This document shows, one piece after another, positions 45,850 to 57,171 of a DNA stretch of 64,000 bases. The position numbers and the translations under genes are program-made. The notes beneath the pieces are model-generated. The model was not told where the DNA came from. It saw nothing but the letters and a program-made list of their open reading frames with translations, and did not search any database. The stretch is from contig CAJNAR010000019.1 in assembly GCA_905220665.1 (NCBI GenBank), positions 210,142-274,141 on the forward strand, given 5' to 3'. The DNA comes from Albugo candida. Lineage: Eukaryota > Oomycota > Peronosporomycetes > Albuginales > Albuginaceae. Numbering within the stretch: position 1 is the first letter of the stretch; the number at the start of each line of letters is the position of its first letter.

Positions 45850-47325
45850 GCTGTAATGATTTATCATATAAAAATTTCATAGTGATATCACCGAACTGCT
45901 AAAAAATTGCTTGGAAGTAAATGAGGTGCACGTTTCAATCATCTTTATTTGTGATGTTGAATAGCGCTTTATATGGTACTGGCTTCAAGGGATGCTTGTA
46001 CGACTCGAACGAAGTCTTTGCTGATAGTTTCAAGTTGAACGCAAACATTGAAAACGGGGTCAAAGAAACATGAAGCGTGATGATAAAGACTTTCTCTAAA
46101 AAAAGGGGCTCTCTGGTTTTAACATAATCTGATACACAGCTTCTTTCAACTCGGTTTTTTCCGGCTTATGATCACTTGGGTTTACACTTGCTGTAAAAGA
46201 AGCTGCTGCACTCCCAATGAAGAATTGGTTCTCAGAAAACGCTTGCTTAGTATATGATATGCTTAATGGTGCTCAAATGCCTTTTGCACGAATACCTGCA
46301 ACATATCTCTGGCCCTTTCAGCAAGCATTTCACGTCCGGAGATCACACTGGCCGACACAACTTGCATCTATAATTGTGAAGTAGTTTCATGACTTGGTCT
46401 AGAAAAGGATAAAATCACTGTCTACATAAATCCTGAGAAGCGCCTAATGTCCGCATTCGAAACTTCTAAAAACAGGGATTAAGCATGTTGATCTAGCTAA
46501 TTTAATAAAAGCCAGCTCATTGTGAAGTCGTGCTCGTTCGCTACACGTGTTACGTCAAAACTCTTTACCATACTAGCTATATGGATCTATAGACCTGGTG
46601 TTGCGGCTGAAAAACCACGTGACGTACAAGCTATCTCAGCAATCATATATTCCCCCCGCTGTATTTTATTTGTATTCTGTCAGAGCTAAATTACATAAAT
46701 AAGTACCTCAGCTTATGTTCTATTGATCTCCCTTCAATCTTGTGTCCCCATTCGCTACTACAAAGAATTCCCGCTCTTGGTTATTCCTTCGAAGGAGAAA
46801 GTATCAAATTGCCCATAGTGCTGCTGAGACGTTTCAAATAAGCTGGGTTTGGTAAGCTATCCAGCGTTTGTGGTTATCTTTTTGCATTTTTTCTGGCGCC
46901 CAATGGAGTCAGTCGAAGCAAGACACTTGATCAGGTCCGACCACACCGCCAGTAAACATCACTAGATACTAGCTTATTTACACTCCCTTCGAATATACTT
47001 CCTCGAACAGTCGAAAACATTTCTCTGATGTTTATTAGCCTCACGGTGCAGAAGGTGACACCAGACAAATTTACCATTTGGCGATGTTGTTGCCTGCAAC
47101 CATGATTTGTGAATAGCTCAGAGATTTGTGTCAGTCTTGCTGATCTGATCTTGTCATCAAGTTCATCAAAGCTCTTATGGATTGGTTCTCGACACTGGGA
47201 TATTCAAATGATGCATCATTTACTAGATGTTATAAACAGTAAAGTCGAGTAGTGAGGTCATCACATACCAGGTGAATTCACAGCAAAAATGTTCTATTAC
47301 TTTCCGTCTCGGTCACTTGCAGATG
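45850..47325. other. 1.5-kb stretch without recognisable gene
   Basis: No ORF above 60 codons on either strand, which is unusual for this gene-dense part. It follows the channel gene and precedes the 3' end of the dehydrogenase gene. No repeat or RNA gene was recognised. Confidence 0.5.
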
Positions 47326-49221
47326 TTATATTTGAACTAGTCGGAGACTTCGCACATCTTTGAAGCCCCGCAATGTAGCCATGATCGTCGCCGAAGGCGG
47401 GGTATCGAGTGTCAAAATGCCCAGGGCTAGCGGTAAATTCTCCTGCCGTGCGAGGCCGAAATTCGCGATATTGATCTTTGATGTTGCAAGTTCCTTCAGA
47501 ATCCGCGCAACCACGCCGGGAGAATCTTGGTTTCTGAAAAGCAACAGGTTCCCTTCTGGACGAAAGGAAGGGAAATTGTTATACTCATCGATACAGACGA
47601 TTCTTGGTTCTTCACCAAAAACGCTTCCAGTCACGGTCAATTGCTGGTCCTGTTTCGTTTTCACACTTACTGTAATGGAGTTGTTCAAATGCTGGATACC
47701 ATGAACATTTTCTGCATTTTCCACGAAGCGCACGTCAATGCCATTACTCATTGCAATAAATGAAGCATTTAAAAGAGAGAGGCGATGATTTTGTGTCTCT
47801 TCGAGTGAGCGATGCTGGGCACAATTTCGTTCAGCAACAAGAAATCCTTTCATGATAGCGTTTTGCACAACAAGTCGCGCTTTTGGGGTAGAGAGATCGG
47901 CTGATATACCTCCAGTGGTGGCCGCTGAGATACTTGCAATTGAATTTTCGTGAGCAATCTGAAGTGATAAATAGTGGTAGACAAACTTTCCTATTGCCTC
48001 TCCGAGCTGTATGAAGGGTTGCATCTCAGGCAAGAGCGTCCACGACATGAAGATTCCGTTAGAAACGCCTCGATATCCTCTTCGAGATATAGCATTACAT
48101 AAATTTTCTGCAATCGCTCGATAGAAATGTGCCAAGCTGACATGATCCATTGCAGCTGTCCGTATAGGCTTTTGATGAGTTCGAAAAAGCACGTTTGGAG
48201 ACGCTGCCAGACTTTCCAGTCCATCTGGAAACGTTTTAGTGTCAGCAGTATCAGCTGGTTCTTGTAGCAAGTCAATTCCTAAACCACCAATTTTCCCTGA
48301 CTTAATGCCTCTCACTAAGGTCTTCGCTTCAAAAAGCCCAGCTTGGTCGGTGTGCTCTGCAACAGAGATTAGAATGACGCCATCATTACAGTGATACAAA
48401 GCATCATCATCGAACATGCTGCGGGTCTTCCCTGTCAATGGAGCATGAAAACTGATTATATCAGAACTTTTGTAGAGCTCAAGCAAGGAATCACAATATT
48501 TGATTCCCAGCATTTTGGCTTTTCCTTCACTTATATTCGGATCATATGCGGCAACTTGCAAGTCAAATGCCTTTGCTATCTCAGCGACGCAACTCCCAGC
48601 GCGTCCTAGACCAATGATCCCAAATCTTTTCTTCTTTAATGTTTGCCCAAATGATTTCTGTATTGAATCCAGGGCATTCAGATGCTCAGACCACACAGAA
48701 AATGAGAGTTGTAGTAATAATGTGAAAGCTTTTTCTGCTTCAACGGAGAGCGATTCTTCAAGTTGCATCTCGTCGAGCTGAAGTAGCATGATATCCTGAT
48801 TTGTAGCTTCCATGACATCCACATTGGTGCTATCAAAACGACGGCTGGGTGTTGCGATCATTCGAAGCTTTGCTTGTGATCCTCGTTGCAAGATATTCCG
48901 CGAGAGTTTTGTTTTTGGCGATATCAGAAGGGCATCGTAATCTAGTATAAGATTTTGTAAAGTATCTCCTTCCACTCGATCGACAGGACTAGCAGCAGGA
49001 CCAGATTCGACATCTGAAGAAGTTGATTGGTATTGATCTACTTGGTGCCCACGTTGTATCAATTCAGGAACACAGCTATTCTCTGCAACCGAGGGTTGAA
49101 GGTCAATGCAAAGAATCTTATGCATTGACCTTCGCTGGTTTAAAGATATATCTTTTCTCCATTTCGCGAGGCTTCTTGCGCAAGCTGGTGCTCTTGTATG
49201 GTGCAATATTTTTGCGAGCAT
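47326..49221 (-). CDS. Divergent D-3-phosphoglycerate dehydrogenase homologue
   Basis: Intronless, 631 residues. The N-terminal 35 residues are basic and amphipathic (MLAKILHHTRAPACARSLAKW), suggesting mitochondrial or plastid-type targeting. The Rossmann core has GIIGLGRAG (about 199) with a following AYDP acidic residue. An ASB-like domain follows, and a C-terminal ACT domain has NQDSPGVVARILKELA (about 571). This is the long SerA architecture. The active site departs from the family. Where PGDH has the substrate Arg in NASRG, this reads SVAEHTD; the Glu (LLQEP) and His (RTHQKP) blocks remain. The N-terminal substrate-binding half is also poorly conserved. It may have lost or changed activity, or act as a regulatory paralogue. 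Confidence 0.75.
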   Translation of the reverse strand: MLAKILHHTRAPACARSLAKWRKDISLNQRRSMHKILCIDLQPSVAENSCVPELIQRGHQVDQYQSTSSDVESGPAASPVDRVEGDTLQNLILDYDALLISPKTKLSRNILQRGSQAKLRMIATPSRRFDSTNVDVMEATNQDIMLLQLDEMQLEESLSVEAEKAFTLLLQLSFSVWSEHLNALDSIQKSFGQTLKKKRFGIIGLGRAGSCVAEIAKAFDLQVAAYDPNISEGKAKMLGIKYCDSLLELYKSSDIISFHAPLTGKTRSMFDDDALYHCNDGVILISVAEHTDQAGLFEAKTLVRGIKSGKIGGLGIDLLQEPADTADTKTFPDGLESLAASPNVLFRTHQKPIRTAAMDHVSLAHFYRAIAENLCNAISRRGYRGVSNGIFMSWTLLPEMQPFIQLGEAIGKFVYHYLSLQIAHENSIASISAATTGGISADLSTPKARLVVQNAIMKGFLVAERNCAQHRSLEETQNHRLSLLNASFIAMSNGIDVRFVENAENVHGIQHLNNSITVSVKTKQDQQLTVTGSVFGEEPRIVCIDEYNNFPSFRPEGNLLLFRNQDSPGVVARILKELATSKINIANFGLARQENLPLALGILTLDTPPSATIMATLRGFKDVRSLRLVQI

Positions 49222-50462
49222 CGTAAAATCCTAGACATAATATCCAATCAGATTGTGAATAGCATTCGATCTCATTTGATTTGATCTAAAACTTGGCATC
49301 TTAGAAGCTCGGAAGCATCCTGGAATACTCTACCTAGAACTACTCGCAATACAAAAACATGGGTTTTCCTTCGTTTATTTTAGTCAATATGCATCGTAAG
49401 AAGGATCGTATCACTACAGCTGCAGATATTTTATAAGGATAGTACTAAGAATGTTAAATGTACACGAAGTCACGCTTTGGTGTCCGAAATGATAACAAAT
49501 CAGAAAAAAAACTCGGTACCTACTGAACATCAGCCTGTCCCAGCACCTTATGGCACAATGAAGGCCTGCGCAATACCTTAAGCGAATTTGATATCCTTTC
49601 GAGCAGCTAAAACAAAAACAACCGTTTCAGGCGCTTTATACAAGTGTTGTAGCGCGGGAGATTGCAATTGAATCGACTTGCGGATCCATTTATTTTATAG
49701 CACCTTGAATATTGAACTATTGTAGTCTGTGCTGATTAGCCGTCAAATTGAAAGGTGGCTCAATTGCTGTGTGAGAATGTCCATTTGATGGTCACCCACA
49801 ACAGATGTATGCCAATAACTAGATTGTTAGCCCGTCACAACACTCAGCAAAAAAGTGTTGTGGGCAAGAGCCGACACTGCGCAAACGCGGTCCTGGACAT
49901 TTTCGAAACCAGTTCGGAATTTAGCCTTCTGATGATTTACATCGTTAGATTTCATTGTTTCGCACCCAAAAGTACGTATTTTAGTCACAGCCAAATTTGT
50001 CCCACTTATATCTAATCCGTTTCCAGATGATACTTGTTGGGATCATGATCTTACAAAGTCATTAATGACAGCGATATTGACAGTTCTTTTCCCTCATATC
50101 AACCTTGGGCACTCAAATCAAGCGCTTCCACCGAGCATAACGGAGAGCATATAGTATTATATGCAACTTTGTCCTTGGCTACGATACTGGAACTTATAGA
50201 TCTGGTAAAGCAGATACCAAAAATGCTGCATTGCCGCTTACCAATAAGCTAGAAAGCTCGAAAAGCTGCATGAAATCAGGAAACATATCTTCTGCACCTT
50301 AAGTCGAAGCTGCAGGTCATACTGACAGTGATTGGAGTGCTACAGTCAAATATAGTAGGAAACCGAGATCAACAGTAAGCCTTCGCACTTACAAAGTTTT
50401 ATGAACGTAAATGTGCACATTTTACCTAGAACGCATCAGCCCTCATAAGAATTGAAATCAAA
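49222..50462. other. Intergenic stretch without recognisable gene
   Basis: One 86-codon ORF at 49755-50015 on the + strand (partly MAQLLCENVHLM) has no family likeness. The rest is stop-rich. It may hold the promoter of the PHD-finger gene. Confidence 0.4.
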
Positions 50463-51413
50463 TTGTCGAATATGTTTGTACACATTGCGTATAAGGAAAT
50501 GACTTGTGCTCGAACACGACAGCCCCCTCCCGATGTACTTCCACGACATCTTCAGACGTCAATATCATCCACTACAGGCAAGTTGTCTCCAGCTTCAATC
50601 AAATACTTTCAGTCTGTAGAAGTCACTGCAAAATCATCACGTGTTGGCGTACACATATCCCGGTCGAATGAAGTAGTGTCCACGAGTGATTAATAAGCGT
50701 GAATTAGAAATTTATTCGTGTCAAAAGAAAACAATGCAACTGATACATCAGCCTGCTCACAGACTTGTAATGCATGGACCCTTAAATCTGGCAGCTTCTA
50801 TCATATCACCTACAATTGAGCGCGCTATAGATAGCGCATTGAAATTGATACTGCAAGATCTTGTGTGGAATCGATAACTTTCCTACCAGCCATCATCTGC
50901 GTTGAACATCGGCTGGCTTCGTGACAAAAGAGATCTGCTCATCAGGGCAGAAGTTGCTCTTCGATTGGTCTAAAGGAAGCGTTGTTATCCAATCCACATT
51001 GACCGCTCATGAGTTTTAGGGGCGAGTTGCTGCAATTTCGACATGATGCATTTAGGATGATTTCATCCGATGCGAAACTTGAAATCAACTCTCCGCCTCA
51101 TCCACCTAAAAATTTTGAAGTTGAGGAAGTTAGTTACCGAGCTTGTGTCCCTCGTGTACTGATAAGCGAATACGCAAACCAAAAGATCTTGGAGATTTTT
51201 TTACTGGAGAATACAAGAATGCAGAGAACTACACTTTCGCTGCTTTGGGTACAAACCAGAGAGAATTATCAAAAGTGCTACGTGTTTCATTTCTGGAGCC
51301 GCATAGATTTCCAGGAGTTCAGTCGGTTGAGTGATGCGACACAATCTATGCAAAGCGTCCAAGTGTTAAAGAAGACTATTTTATTCGAAATGGGTTGGGT
51401 GTGTTTATCCTGA
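50463..51413 (+). other. Probable upstream exons or remnants of the PHD-finger gene
   Basis: Several adjacent + strand open stretches have protein-like composition: 50463-50693 (RQPPPDVLPRHLQTS, VEVTAKSSRVGVHISRS), 50686-50877 (MHGPLNLAASIISPTIERAIDSALKLILQDLVWNR) and 51009-51413 with 51143-51334 (EINSPPHPPKNFEVEE; KPKDLGDFFTGEYKNAENYTFAALGTNQREL). They lie in different frames, and I could not find a full set of splice junctions. They may be 5' exons of the gene at 51464-52858, or a decayed copy. Confidence 0.35.
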
Positions 51414-51463
51414 GTAATCTGCATGCATGAAAGCTTATCTTTGATTTACACCGGGATGATTAG

Positions 51464-52858
51464 AAAGCACACGAAGAACAAGGTCGTGGTATAATTCAGG
51501 ATGGACGGACTCAGACTTCATCGTATGAGCTTGTTTCGAGGAAGAAGGTGGGCGAGAAGCTCAAATCAGATCTGCAATTAATCAAGGTGAAGTGCTCAAA
51601 GTTCAATTTGCGCGTCTAGATCTATTTACAATTAGTACAATAGTGTGATGCTCCAAGAAGTGATATAGTCAATGGGAATCGTGAGCAAGTTGGTACATCC
51701 GCAGAAAACGACAAAGTAGGGTCAAGAATCATATTTTCATCGTGCTGTCAGTGCTTCTAATGTAAGATTTGGATTTTGAGGTAATGGGGCTATGCGGCAG
51801 CTCCCAAGACCTCAGGCGTTTGAAAAACTGCAGATCGAGCAGTACAATGGTATGTGTGTCGGCATTACTTTGCATGAATGTTTCACTACTTCAAAATTCA
51901 GAAATCCACCACTGACAATCACGAGGTGGTGCGGGTCACGTGCAAACAATCATCCGTAAAACCATCGTAAGGCATTATTTGCGGATTGGCTGCCTCCGTG
52001 TAACCTCTGAGATTCTCCATTAGTAAGAAGATTAGGAGGGCATGTGGCGGCAGTAAATCAAGTATAGGCACAGATGTCGACTCGATCAGGCAATCAAGAA
52101 AGCAAAAGGAGGGATCTACCACTTTGACGTCAGCAAAAAATACGAACACACTGCAATTTAGTGATATGTCCTTTTTGGACTACACAGCTAATTATTTCAA
52201 ACTTATTTCAAGTCGTGAGGACACTGGAGTCACCTACCGGGAGTCCGAAGATGTGTGCTTCTGTTGTCGAGACGGTGGAAATGTCATTCTTTGCGATTGG
52301 AAAGGGTATAAATGATTTGAGGAAGCTATTCTGCATTTGACCTTTGTCGTGCTCGTAGCAAGAACAAGATTCCATGTCCTAAAGTATATCACGAAGGTAC
52401 GGATGTTTTATTGTTCAAGCAAGCACCGATGTAACAATGTCCTTTCAAGAGTGTCTTGGTTACACCGTTCCACGAAACGTGCGATGGCTTTGTCCTCGCC
52501 ATCGTTGCCACCTATGCGGTGAAATGGCTCGATTTTTATGTAGATTCTGCGTCTCTTCCTACTGTGACGTGAGTACTTATATTCCAACCTTTATTGCTGC
52601 ACCCTTGACATAATTGGTGCACAGGAGCATATGAGAAAGGATATGACATGTCTTGGGCCAGCCTCCAAAGAAGTCTCAGATTGCACTTATGTTCTATGTG
52701 TATCTTGCCAAGAAAATGCTCAGCGTGTTTATGAAGCGGGAAAGATTTCTTCAGAGCTGTATGCAAGTATAATTGGGACTAAGCATCGTACCAAACGCAG
52801 GAGACAAAGAGTGTTGAGTCGCGCACCACTAAAAGCTCATTTTTTGGAAATATCATAG
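51464..52858 (+). CDS. PHD-finger protein, 3' part; 5' end not resolved
   Basis: Chromatin-reader type zinc finger protein. Firm 3' exons: about 52161-52305, 52359-52396, 52450-52568 and 52625-52858; introns of 53, 53 and 56 nt. Joined, they give a PHD finger of the NSD type: VCFCCRDGGNVILCDW, then IPCPKVYHEECLGY, then WLCPRHRCHLCG. A further Cys-rich part follows (FLCRFCVSSYC, YVLCVSCQEN) and a basic C-terminus (KHRTKRRRQR). A likely earlier exon is 51464-51586 (AHEEQGRGIIQDGRTQTSSYELVSRKK). The connection between 51586 and 52161 is unclear. No SET or PWWP domain was seen. It could be a remnant of a larger histone methyltransferase or a stand-alone reader. Confidence 0.6.
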
Positions 52859-54203
52859 TCTGAGCGATCTTTATATGCATTTGCCATTGTTGCAGCCATA
52901 ACTCCGCTCTTCAAGCATCCATTATGCTGATAAGGCGCAGATACATAAGTAAGAGGTTCAAATAGTCGACAGTCTATCGAACCTCGTTTCTGTCCGCTTC
53001 TATGTTTGCATACAAGAATGATATATCTAACCCTTGAGATACGGGATTAGAACAATGCACCGGAAATCAATATGTGTAGAGAAAGTGATCATATTCGCTG
53101 TACCCCACGGACGCTGTAATCCATTGTCATTCATTGTCTCCCTCACCACGATTAATGACTAGGCTCTCGTGTTACCCAGCCGAGAAACTGTGAATGAGAA
53201 CAAACGCGAGCGTACATTAAACTCCACACACATACGCATTCAAGGTTTGACAAAACGTTTTGAGCTAAGAGAGCCTTAGTAGGTGTTGTAATATCGACAC
53301 TAGAGGCTTGACAGCTTGACCCATCCCGTGTTAAGAACTATTACTCACGAATTCTACTGCAATTCCTAGATATATATTTAGGAACGGATCAACCTGCACA
53401 GGCCCACTTCCAGCATATATATATTCAGTCGGCTGGTAATGGAATAATGAGGGTTCCTGAATCTACCTCTAATGATGAGGTAATAAAAATTATAAAGCCA
53501 TAGTACTTGCACCAGCATATATCCCCCTGTGCCGATGCGAAAGCGCTACTAGGAGTTCTTGATCACCGACTTTGAAAAGTGGCAAGCATTTCTACGTTCA
53601 AGATCCGTATACCTCCGCTATCCAGACATGAATAATATGCAAGATTTGGTCCCTCATTCGTGATAAAAAAGCTCGCAAGCCTTACCGACTGTGAATGAAT
53701 GCTGGAATTCTTGATGAGTACGACTTCGTATAGCATGACTCCTCGTCGTACAGCAATCATTGTCTTATTGCTGATGATTCACAATTTTCCAAATAATGCA
53801 CTACCTGCAGTGGATTCTCAGTCCGAATGTCTTTAAAACTGTGTCTTGGCGCTGGAGCAAAATTCACTTCTATGCAATTCAATATTGTTCCCCTTAATGG
53901 ACATCGTCGTAGCCAGCATTTAACAAAATTTCCTAAAATATCTGGGTTTCCACCTAGGCAGCTACCAGGGATGAATTGATCATTGTATTCCCGCCAGATC
54001 ATTCTAAGTCAAAGGCCGATGGATCACGCCTGTTTGATTTTATGGACTGCTTTTGTGCAGGTCACCCACGCGCTTTGACGGAAAGAATGTCCTGCTTAGC
54101 TAAATATCTCTCAAAGCGCCTATGGCCGGCATCTGCGGCTTCAGCCTGTTCATGTAAGATTACTTATGGCATTGACACATCCTATGATGTTATCCAGATT
54201 GTA
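52859..54203. other. Stretch next to the retrotransposon nest, no intact gene
   Basis: Short minus-strand ORFs (54002-53757, 53760-53563) have no clear family. The part 53970-54203 contains pieces (QAEAADAGHRRFERYLAKQD) that may continue the broken reverse transcriptase of the LINE. The part 52859-53560 shows nothing identifiable. Confidence 0.35.
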
Positions 54204-54841
54204 GCATTCTAGTACTTTGTCCAGGATCTCACCCATCTAGACAAATGTATTTGAAGCCGAAAGCAAAAGTGTGATTGCTGCGTGACGTTGTGAACGAAGT
54301 ATAATTCCTCTTTCCAGCTCATATTCGAACACGATCTCCAGTACTCGCCAAACGTTTCAAGATCAAGCTGATAAAATGCAGCTGGTAGTCCATCCATACC
54401 TGGAGAAGTACTACTCCGCATGTGCTTGATCGCTTCCGCCATCTAGGTCGTACTTAAGCGAGTTGAGAGACGGTCTTGCTCTTCTGAGGCAAGGGAGACT
54501 TGAATCGAATCGAGTAACTTTTTTTGCTTTCTTTCACATGGAACATTTGAGTCGGTCTCTGAGATATAAACAGAGCCCATGATACAACCCCAATGATCTC
54601 TGAATTCGTCAATAATCTCCCTCGGGTTCGATGTCACTGTACCACACTTTTTTGGTGACATTTTCGATCGGCACGCGACGACAAGAACTATCCGGAGGGC
54701 GAAAAATCCTTGGAAGAGTTCTCCATATGCTTCACATGATGGTCGAAACATTCATCTAGGTTGTCTTTGGCATTGTTTTCGATCGAAATTCTGAAATGTT
54801 CGAGACTCGATTCGTAAAAATATTGTGACTCATTGGTGTCT
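54204..54841 (-). mobile_element. LINE-type retrotransposon, reverse transcriptase part, broken
   Basis: Minus-strand remnant of the same non-LTR element as 59986-63500, separated from it by the gypsy insertion. 54751-54443 encodes the linker before the RT (FRDHWGCIMGSVY). After a stop, 54442-54209 has IKHMRSSTSPGMDGLPAAFYQ, the classic first block of LINE reverse transcriptase. A frameshift then moves the RT (EIVFEYELERGIILRSQRHA in the other frame, about 54345-54275). The catalytic YADD-type block was not found, so the rest is decayed or missing. Confidence 0.75.
54837..54841. repeat. Target site duplication, left copy (TGTCT)
   Basis: Matches 59986-59990 directly outside the other LTR. 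Five bases is the usual size for Ty3/gypsy integrases. Confidence 0.88.
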
Positions 54842-55025
54842 TGTAACGCCGGCAGGAGGAAGGGAGAGGAAGCAAAGGAAGATATTTTCTGGCGGAGCTT
54901 TATTTGATAAAAAAATGGAAAGTGAGATTTTTAACCAAAAGGATCCTGGTTCACCTATCTGATTGGCTAGTCCAGTTCTCAAACCATATAGAACTATGCA
55001 TGCATGTACAGTAGAGGTTGTTACA
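54842..55025 (-). repeat. 3' LTR of the gypsy element
   Basis: 184 bp, + strand TGTAACGCCGGCAGG at its left and GAGGTTGTTACA at its right. Similar to the other LTR with many substitutions and a 12-bp length difference, so the insertion is not recent. Confidence 0.9.
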
Positions 55026-55335
55026 TCCTCCCGGAATTGACTTCTCGTTGTTGCTTCTTGAAATCGGCGATGAGAACATTCCAATGAGAAACATGACGTA
55101 TATCTTGCTCCCGATCCCATGTAGCTTCGTTCTCGAGTAATCCATGCCATTTCACGAGCCATTCAGGTTTACGATTAAATTGACGCTTCTGAAGAAGGTG
55201 TTCTATGATGTGCATCGTGTCGCCACTGTCCTCGTCAAACATAAGTCGGGATGATTTCGGAATCAGACGAGTTTGAAATCGTGGTAGATTTCCCACATAG
55301 TGACTCAGCACGTCAATATTGAGAGTAGAGTTCAA
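55021..55335 (-). pseudogene. gypsy chromodomain tail
   Basis: End of pol with PKSSRLMFDEDSG, then the chromodomain IIEHLLQKRQFNRKPEWLVKWHG and NEATWDREQDI. The stop codon overlaps the first bases of the 3' LTR. A chromodomain at the integrase C-terminus defines the chromovirus branch and is thought to direct insertion to certain chromatin. Confidence 0.85.
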
Positions 55336-57171
55336 TCAACTCATACTCCGCGGAAGCTTCAATTGCGCAACATTCGAGTTGACCATTTTAATTGATTGAA
55401 ATGGTCCAACTTTGCGAGCAGCTAATTTGGCGCGTTTTCCATCAATGTCTTGTGTCACATGTTTCGCAGGAATGCGACGAGTATCCAACATGACCAAATC
55501 TCCAATTTTGAAAGTAATCTCAGTGCGTTTTTTTTCGTAGTACTTTTTTTGATGATCCTGAGCTCAAGGCAAATATTTCGTAGCTACGTCACTGATTTCT
55601 TAACGACGGTTTTGAAAATGTTTTGCGTACTCAGCGATTTCATGTTGCACTTGAGCTGTGACGCTAGGGGTACTTGGCGGGTTCAACGGATTGCGTTCCT
55701 TGCGACCAGTATCAATTTCGAAAGGTGACATACCAGATGGAGCACTGACGAGAGTAGAATGAGCATATTCAATTTTCTCTAAATAATCGGACCAATCACG
55801 TCCATGATACGAAATCATACAGCGTAGAGTGTCTTCCAAAATCATATTTTGACGCTCCGTTTGTCCGTCAGCTTGTGCCCGATATGAAGCTGTCATATGC
55901 AGACGAATTCCCATCAACTTAGCAAGAGAGGACCAAAACTTCGAAACAAACTTGGAATCTCGATCGCTGATAATAATCGATGGTAGACCATGATGACGAA
56001 CGACACAATCGAAGAAATGACACGCTGTAATATGTGCATCATCATTGCCATTGCACGCCCGACATTTTGACCGTTGAGACAATTTTTCGATAACTGTCAT
56101 TATAGCATCAAATCCGTTTGATTTCAGTAATCCCGTAATGAAAGCCATAGAGATAACTGACCAACGTTCTTCCGGAATCGGGATTGGAAACATTTTTTCC
56201 ATTCTTGCGAGCGTTGCTGTGTTTCCAGCGAGTGCATGTTCACAACTCCGCACGTAATCTCGAGCGTCCTGATTTAATGTGGGCCAATGATACCACTGAG
56301 CGATGCGTAAAAATGTTCCTTGAGCACCAGGATGTGCGGCAATGTTGGAGTCATGAAAGCATGAGATGACAAACGTTCGAAGATAATTATCTTTTGTGCT
56401 TGGTACGCACACAAGCATCATCATTTGCGACTTGAAGTAAAGCAAATTTTCGTGTTTGACATATAGTGAGTCTGGACGTTTGAACTGTGCGGCATAATCT
56501 GGGCAAGTACGATATCCACTCGCAAATTCCATACAAAACGAATTTGACCAACCAAGCGAGCTCCAATTGTGAAATTCTTGTGTCACATTAACAGTTCCAG
56601 GAGAAGGCTCGGTAGCGCTTATAGAACGCAACGTACTGGATTCTCCATGTATATCGCCATTAGTAAGTGTCAAATCAACAACATCAAAGTCGCTGATAGC
56701 ATCCCGTGCCGTTGACGATTCGGCACCTTGACGTGATAAAGCATCGGCTACCATATTCAAATGACCTTGTACGTGATGCAGCTTGAATGTAAATTGCGAA
56801 AAGGATGTCAAATACCGAGCCAGATTTGGCGAAACTTCCGGATGATGCAGAAACCATTTGCATGCCGTATTGTCAGTGTAGATGTCAAATTTACGACCAT
56901 AAAGATAATGACGCCACTTCTCCAATGCAAGCTTGATTGCAAAAAGTTCCTTTTCATGTGTCGTCCAATTAAGCTTATTAATCCCCAGCACGCAATGGGA
57001 TGATCGCAACCAGAATGAAGTTGAGAAAGAACACCACCGACACAATAGCCAGAGGCGTCCGTTGTCACAATGAATCGTTAGGCATGATCTGGTAATTTTA
57101 ACACAAGTGCATCTTGAAGAGCTGACTTGAGTTGTCCAAACGCATGAGTCTGGCCATCCTTCCATTCCCAT
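55336..57171 (-). pseudogene. gypsy RNase H and integrase
   Basis: RNase H pieces: TTDASGYCVGGVLSQLHSG, then TTHEKELFAIKLALEKWRHY, YTDNTACKWFLHH and VQGHLNMVADALSRQG. The integrase follows in the same open frame down to 55600. It has an HHCC-like finger with the last cysteine pair altered (RSCEHALAG). The catalytic core has ISMAFITGLLKS, where the family has MDFI (first Asp replaced by Ala), SDRDSKFVSKFW with the second Asp, and DGQTERQN with the Glu. One DDE residue is thus missing. A stop or shift separates it from the chromodomain. Confidence 0.8.

Noticed and set aside
53563..54002. Small minus-strand ORFs as genes
   Set aside because: Adjacent to a decayed LINE, no family likeness and no splice support; more likely remnants or chance.
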